A stretch of DNA of 64,000 nucleotides from Siniperca chuatsi (taxonomy: Eukaryota; Chordata; Actinopteri; Centrarchiformes; Sinipercidae): the NCBI RefSeq assembly GCF_020085105.1, contig NC_058064.1, positions 17,553,823-17,617,822 of the forward strand, given 5' to 3'. Positions 61,316 to 64,000 of this stretch are shown here, in pieces. Every line of letters starts with the position of its first letter. Position 1 is the stretch's first letter. The notes below the pieces were generated by a model. That model did not search any database. It had not been told where the DNA came from and was given only the letters and a program-made list of their open reading frames with translations. The translations under genes were made by a program, and so were the position numbers.

Positions 61316-61910
61316 CCCAATTTGACATTATGATTTGTTTAAAAATCTCATTTTGATCTATGGATTAAAAAGACAGCAAAAGACAGAAAAAAGTAAAGAT
61401 GTCTGGAAACTTTCTGAAGAAACGTTGCTGCTCTGCAGCAGCTCAAAGAGCAATCAGCTGTTAAAGTGGTCAAGGCAGAAACCATTTACACCTGATGCTG
61501 AACACCCCGATCATTTCAGCTCACCCCACACTCTTGAGGGAGGAGAGGTGAGACAAGAGAGGAGGAGTGTGCATGAAGGACAAAGAGGAGGAAGGAGATA
61601 CAGCAGCAGAGGACACAAAGGTAAGAGTGCAAAGAGGAGCAGAGAGAAGGTTGATCAAGAAAAGACTGAAGAGAAGATACAAGAGTGTAGGAGACAAGAT
61701 GGGGAGGACGAAGGAAGACAGAGAGAGGACAGAAAGGAGACAAAAAGAAGGAGAGTGGAAGTGTTTTTTATGTGTACACACACTGATATACTGTAGATGT
61801 GTGTTTCATTCAGATATACAAAGAAGTGCTCATATACACACATCTGTGTGTACTGTCTGTCTTTCTCTTTCTGCCTACGCTTATACCAATTAAGCTCCCT
61901 TGGATGGCAC

Positions 61911-61913
61911 ACA

Positions 61914-61962
<49 letters not shown>
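61911..61962. repeat. (CA)n microsatellite
   Basis: About 25 CA units followed by GAGAGAG. Adjacent G/A-rich sequence (61540-61760) is low complexity. Confidence 0.92.
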
Positions 61963-61964
<2 letters not shown>

Positions 61965-62329
61965 AGAGCTGATTTCACCCTCTGTGAAAAGGTTCTGCAC
62001 TGCTGAGCGAGCTAACTGTTCAGAAAACATGCAGGATTGTTAAATTGAATAATGTAGGGCTTGACTTTTTTGGGGGACTGTCTGCTCCTGTTTGCATCAC
62101 TGCTGGCAAAAATAGCTGAATATGTATCAAATATTAAAAGCAAAAAATGTCTGCTGGGTTAGTTTAGCCCAGCATCTGAATCTGCATTATTGTCTGGCTG
62201 GCAGGATAAACCAGAAGCGGTTGAATAGTTTAACCTTAATTCATGCATCGAGGGGACCTCCATTTCCTAAAAGGTTTTAGATGTAGTATTTTGTGAATTT
62301 AGATACATTACTTTAGAACTACTGATTAT

Positions 62330-62560
62330 TTGAATTATACATTAATCTCTTGATTATTTTTCAATTAACTGAGCAATCATTTAGTATATAGAATGATCCA
62401 TCAACAGTCCAAAACCCAAAGATGTTCAATTTATAATGACATAAAAAAGGGGAATTTAACCAAATCACCCCACATTTGAGTAGCTGGAACCAATGAATGT
62501 TTGGAATTTTTTCTTAATAAATCACTATTCGACATATTATTACAGCACTAATTTGTTTAA
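62330..62560. repeat. Copy of the ACAGTCCAAAA / GATTAAT repeat family
   Basis: Contains TTAATCTCTTGATTATTTTT, CAACAGTCCAAAACCCAAAG and GCTGGAACCAATGAATG, ending ACATATTATTACAGCACTA. Matches the layout of 16630-16930. Confidence 0.5.
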
Positions 62561-62997
62561 TTATTGTAAACACAAATCAGGAAGCCTCTAGCAGCCTCTA
62601 TAATAGACCATTTTCACAGCAGACATATTGAAAAATCACAGGTGTAATTAATAATCTTAATTAAAGCTGTGTGCCATTTAGTTGTCCTAGTCCCGGGGCT
62701 CTATTGTGCTTGCTCGCTCAGTGGTATGGCTACTGGTGGAATGGAGCCAAAAAGGTATTTTGTTAGTCACCGGGTCAGATTTGGGAGATTTTCGAGGGAC
62801 TGCTATGACCTGCAACGCCAGGGTCATGTGACCAGTAGAGACAGATGAAGGTGTCAGTAGGCTACTTTTCGGTATCCTAGCTAGCTAAGCTTGTCTACTT
62901 GTACTGTAAGAAGCTAATCAGTGATGAAGCACAAAACACAACTGTCCTTTCAAAAGTGGTACAATTCTCTGTAGCAAGTGGGAAAACACACTAAAGC

Positions 62998-64000
62998 TTG
63001 TTAATCACTGTGATTCGAATGATTTCAAATGAAAAAACGATTATGAGAGAAACCTCCCTCCAGCATATCTCCAACACCAACGATTTGATTGATTATTTTA
63101 ACTACCTGTGTTCTTCAACCTTAGATCTCATAGCTCCTCTGAAAAATAGACCAAACTCAAAGACTAGTAAACAGCCATGGTTAAATGACAGTATTCAAAG
63201 CTGTAAAAAGAAATGCAGATGGAAGAAATCAGGTCTCCAGGTCCACTTCATGGCCATGAAAGAGTTATTACGCCTTTATAATAGGATGGTGAAGGATGCA
63301 AGAACATGTCATTTCTCTGCACTTATTTCTGCCCATCAGCACAACCCCAGATTCCTATTTAAGACTGTGGATCAGTTAGTTAACCCTGCCTCTCTTTGTG
63401 CTACTGCTGATTGTGATGCTGATTGTGAAAAGTTTCTTTTGCATATTGCTGGAAAGGTGGAGTTAATAAGATCTGATATCACCCCCAATTCAGACATTTT
63501 AGATGTGGATCACCTGCTCAGGGATTCTTTTAGCAATTTTTCGGCTGTTACTCTGCCTGAACTCGCAGACATCATGTCGATCATGAGAGTATCCGCCAGC
63601 CCTCTGGACATAATCCCAACTAGGTTTCTATTGGAAGTTATGGATAGTATTGCGCCCCTTTTACAAATAATTTTTAACAGTTCGCTGTCTACTGGCTGCG
63701 CCCTGATTACTTTAAAACTGCTTGTGTCCAGCCAGTCCTAAAAAAACCTGGGCTTGATCCCACCCTCCTGGATAATTATCGCCCAATCTCCAAATTGCCT
63801 TTTATTTCAAAGATTCTCGAAAAACTTGTATCTAAGCAGCTTCTTGCTGCTGTGGAAAAGAATAATACCTTTCAAAGGTTCCAATCTGGCTTTCATCAAC
63901 ACCACAGCACTGAGACAGCCCTTCTCAAAGTCACTAATGACCTTTTAATGAATGCAGACGCAGGCATGTGTTCAATTCTTGTGCTGTTGGACTTAAGCAC
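62998..64000 (+). mobile_element. L2/CR1-like non-LTR retrotransposon coding fragment, runs off window
   Basis: Open frame from 62998 to about 63698 encodes the linker between endonuclease and reverse transcriptase (APLKNRPNSKTSKQPWLNDS, LLRLYNRMVKDART, SASPLDIIPTRFLLEVM). A one-base loss near 63695 shifts frame. It then continues without a stop to 64000 as [56 protein letters not shown] and VLLDLS, classic L2-clade reverse transcriptase strings. The endonuclease part is absent upstream (5' truncated). With only one visible frameshift the copy is younger than the LINE at 10600. Confidence 0.85.

Noticed and set aside
61335..61796. 153-codon open frame on the plus strand, Lys/Arg/Glu-rich
   Set aside because: It lies in G/A-rich low-complexity sequence, ends in a region next to a microsatellite, and has no recognisable domain or splice context. 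Long purine tracts lack stop codons by composition.
56725..64000. Search for the missing ptprz1 exons 1 and 2 on the minus strand
   Set aside because: I looked for a donor preceded by a sequence like EIGWSYT and for a signal-peptide exon but found no convincing candidate. They may lie beyond the window or be too divergent to see by eye.

Overview
This is a teleost (bony fish, probably perciform-like) nuclear genomic window. The evidence is three multi-exon vertebrate genes with GT-AG introns, long (CA)n/(GT)n microsatellites, fish-type non-LTR retrotransposons and several dispersed repeat families that I recognise from percomorph genomes. I see no prokaryotic operon, CRISPR array, tRNA or rRNA.

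Layout. (1) 2120-16287, minus strand: a complete pik3cg gene (PI3-kinase p110-gamma). I reconstructed 23 coding exons, all in phase, giving 1123 codons plus stop. A candidate non-coding first exon and promoter lie at 17790-17990. Intron 7 is almost filled by a decayed, 3'-truncated non-LTR retrotransposon (about 10600-13750). (2) 17.8-19.5 kb: a short divergent intergenic interval carrying two perfectly inverted CTCF-like motifs. (3) 20631-25664, plus strand: a complete hbp1 gene (HMG-box/AXH transcription factor) with 12 coding exons and about 495 residues. Its promoter with two CCAAT boxes and a non-coding exon lie near 19.4-19.5 kb, and a long 3' UTR probably runs to about 28.1 kb. (4) 28.2-31.2 kb: convergent intergenic space with a palindromic MITE-like element and a long (GT)n tract. 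(5) 31289-56724, minus strand: most of ptprz1 (receptor tyrosine phosphatase zeta). I assigned 33 in-phase coding exons covering the carbonic-anhydrase-like domain, fibronectin III, a long acidic chondroitin-sulfate-type region, a transmembrane segment, a 21-nt juxtamembrane microexon, active phosphatase D1, inactive pseudophosphatase D2 and a C-terminal PDZ ligand. The signal-peptide exon and the next exon were not found and may lie beyond 64 kb. (6) 57-64 kb: repeat-rich sequence 5' of ptprz1, ending in an L2/CR1-like retrotransposon coding sequence that runs off the window edge.

The genes are not an operon. pik3cg acts downstream of G-protein-coupled receptors, HBP1 is a Wnt/cell-cycle transcriptional repressor, and PTPRZ1 is a neural/glial receptor phosphatase. 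The order and orientation differ from what I know of human chromosome 7, where PRKAR2B sits between PIK3CG and HBP1 and PTPRZ1 lies many megabases away.

The most interesting unexplained signals are: the arrangement of CTCF-type motifs around pik3cg; a CpG-rich, CCAAT-bearing candidate first exon with an open frame and consensus donor on the strand opposite ptprz1 (53.74-53.94 kb); TG-repeat tracts abutting splice acceptors in all three genes; and several intronic foldback or nested repeats. I found no clear evidence of a wholly new biological system. Exon boundaries were read by eye from splice consensus, phase and recalled family sequence, without alignment software.
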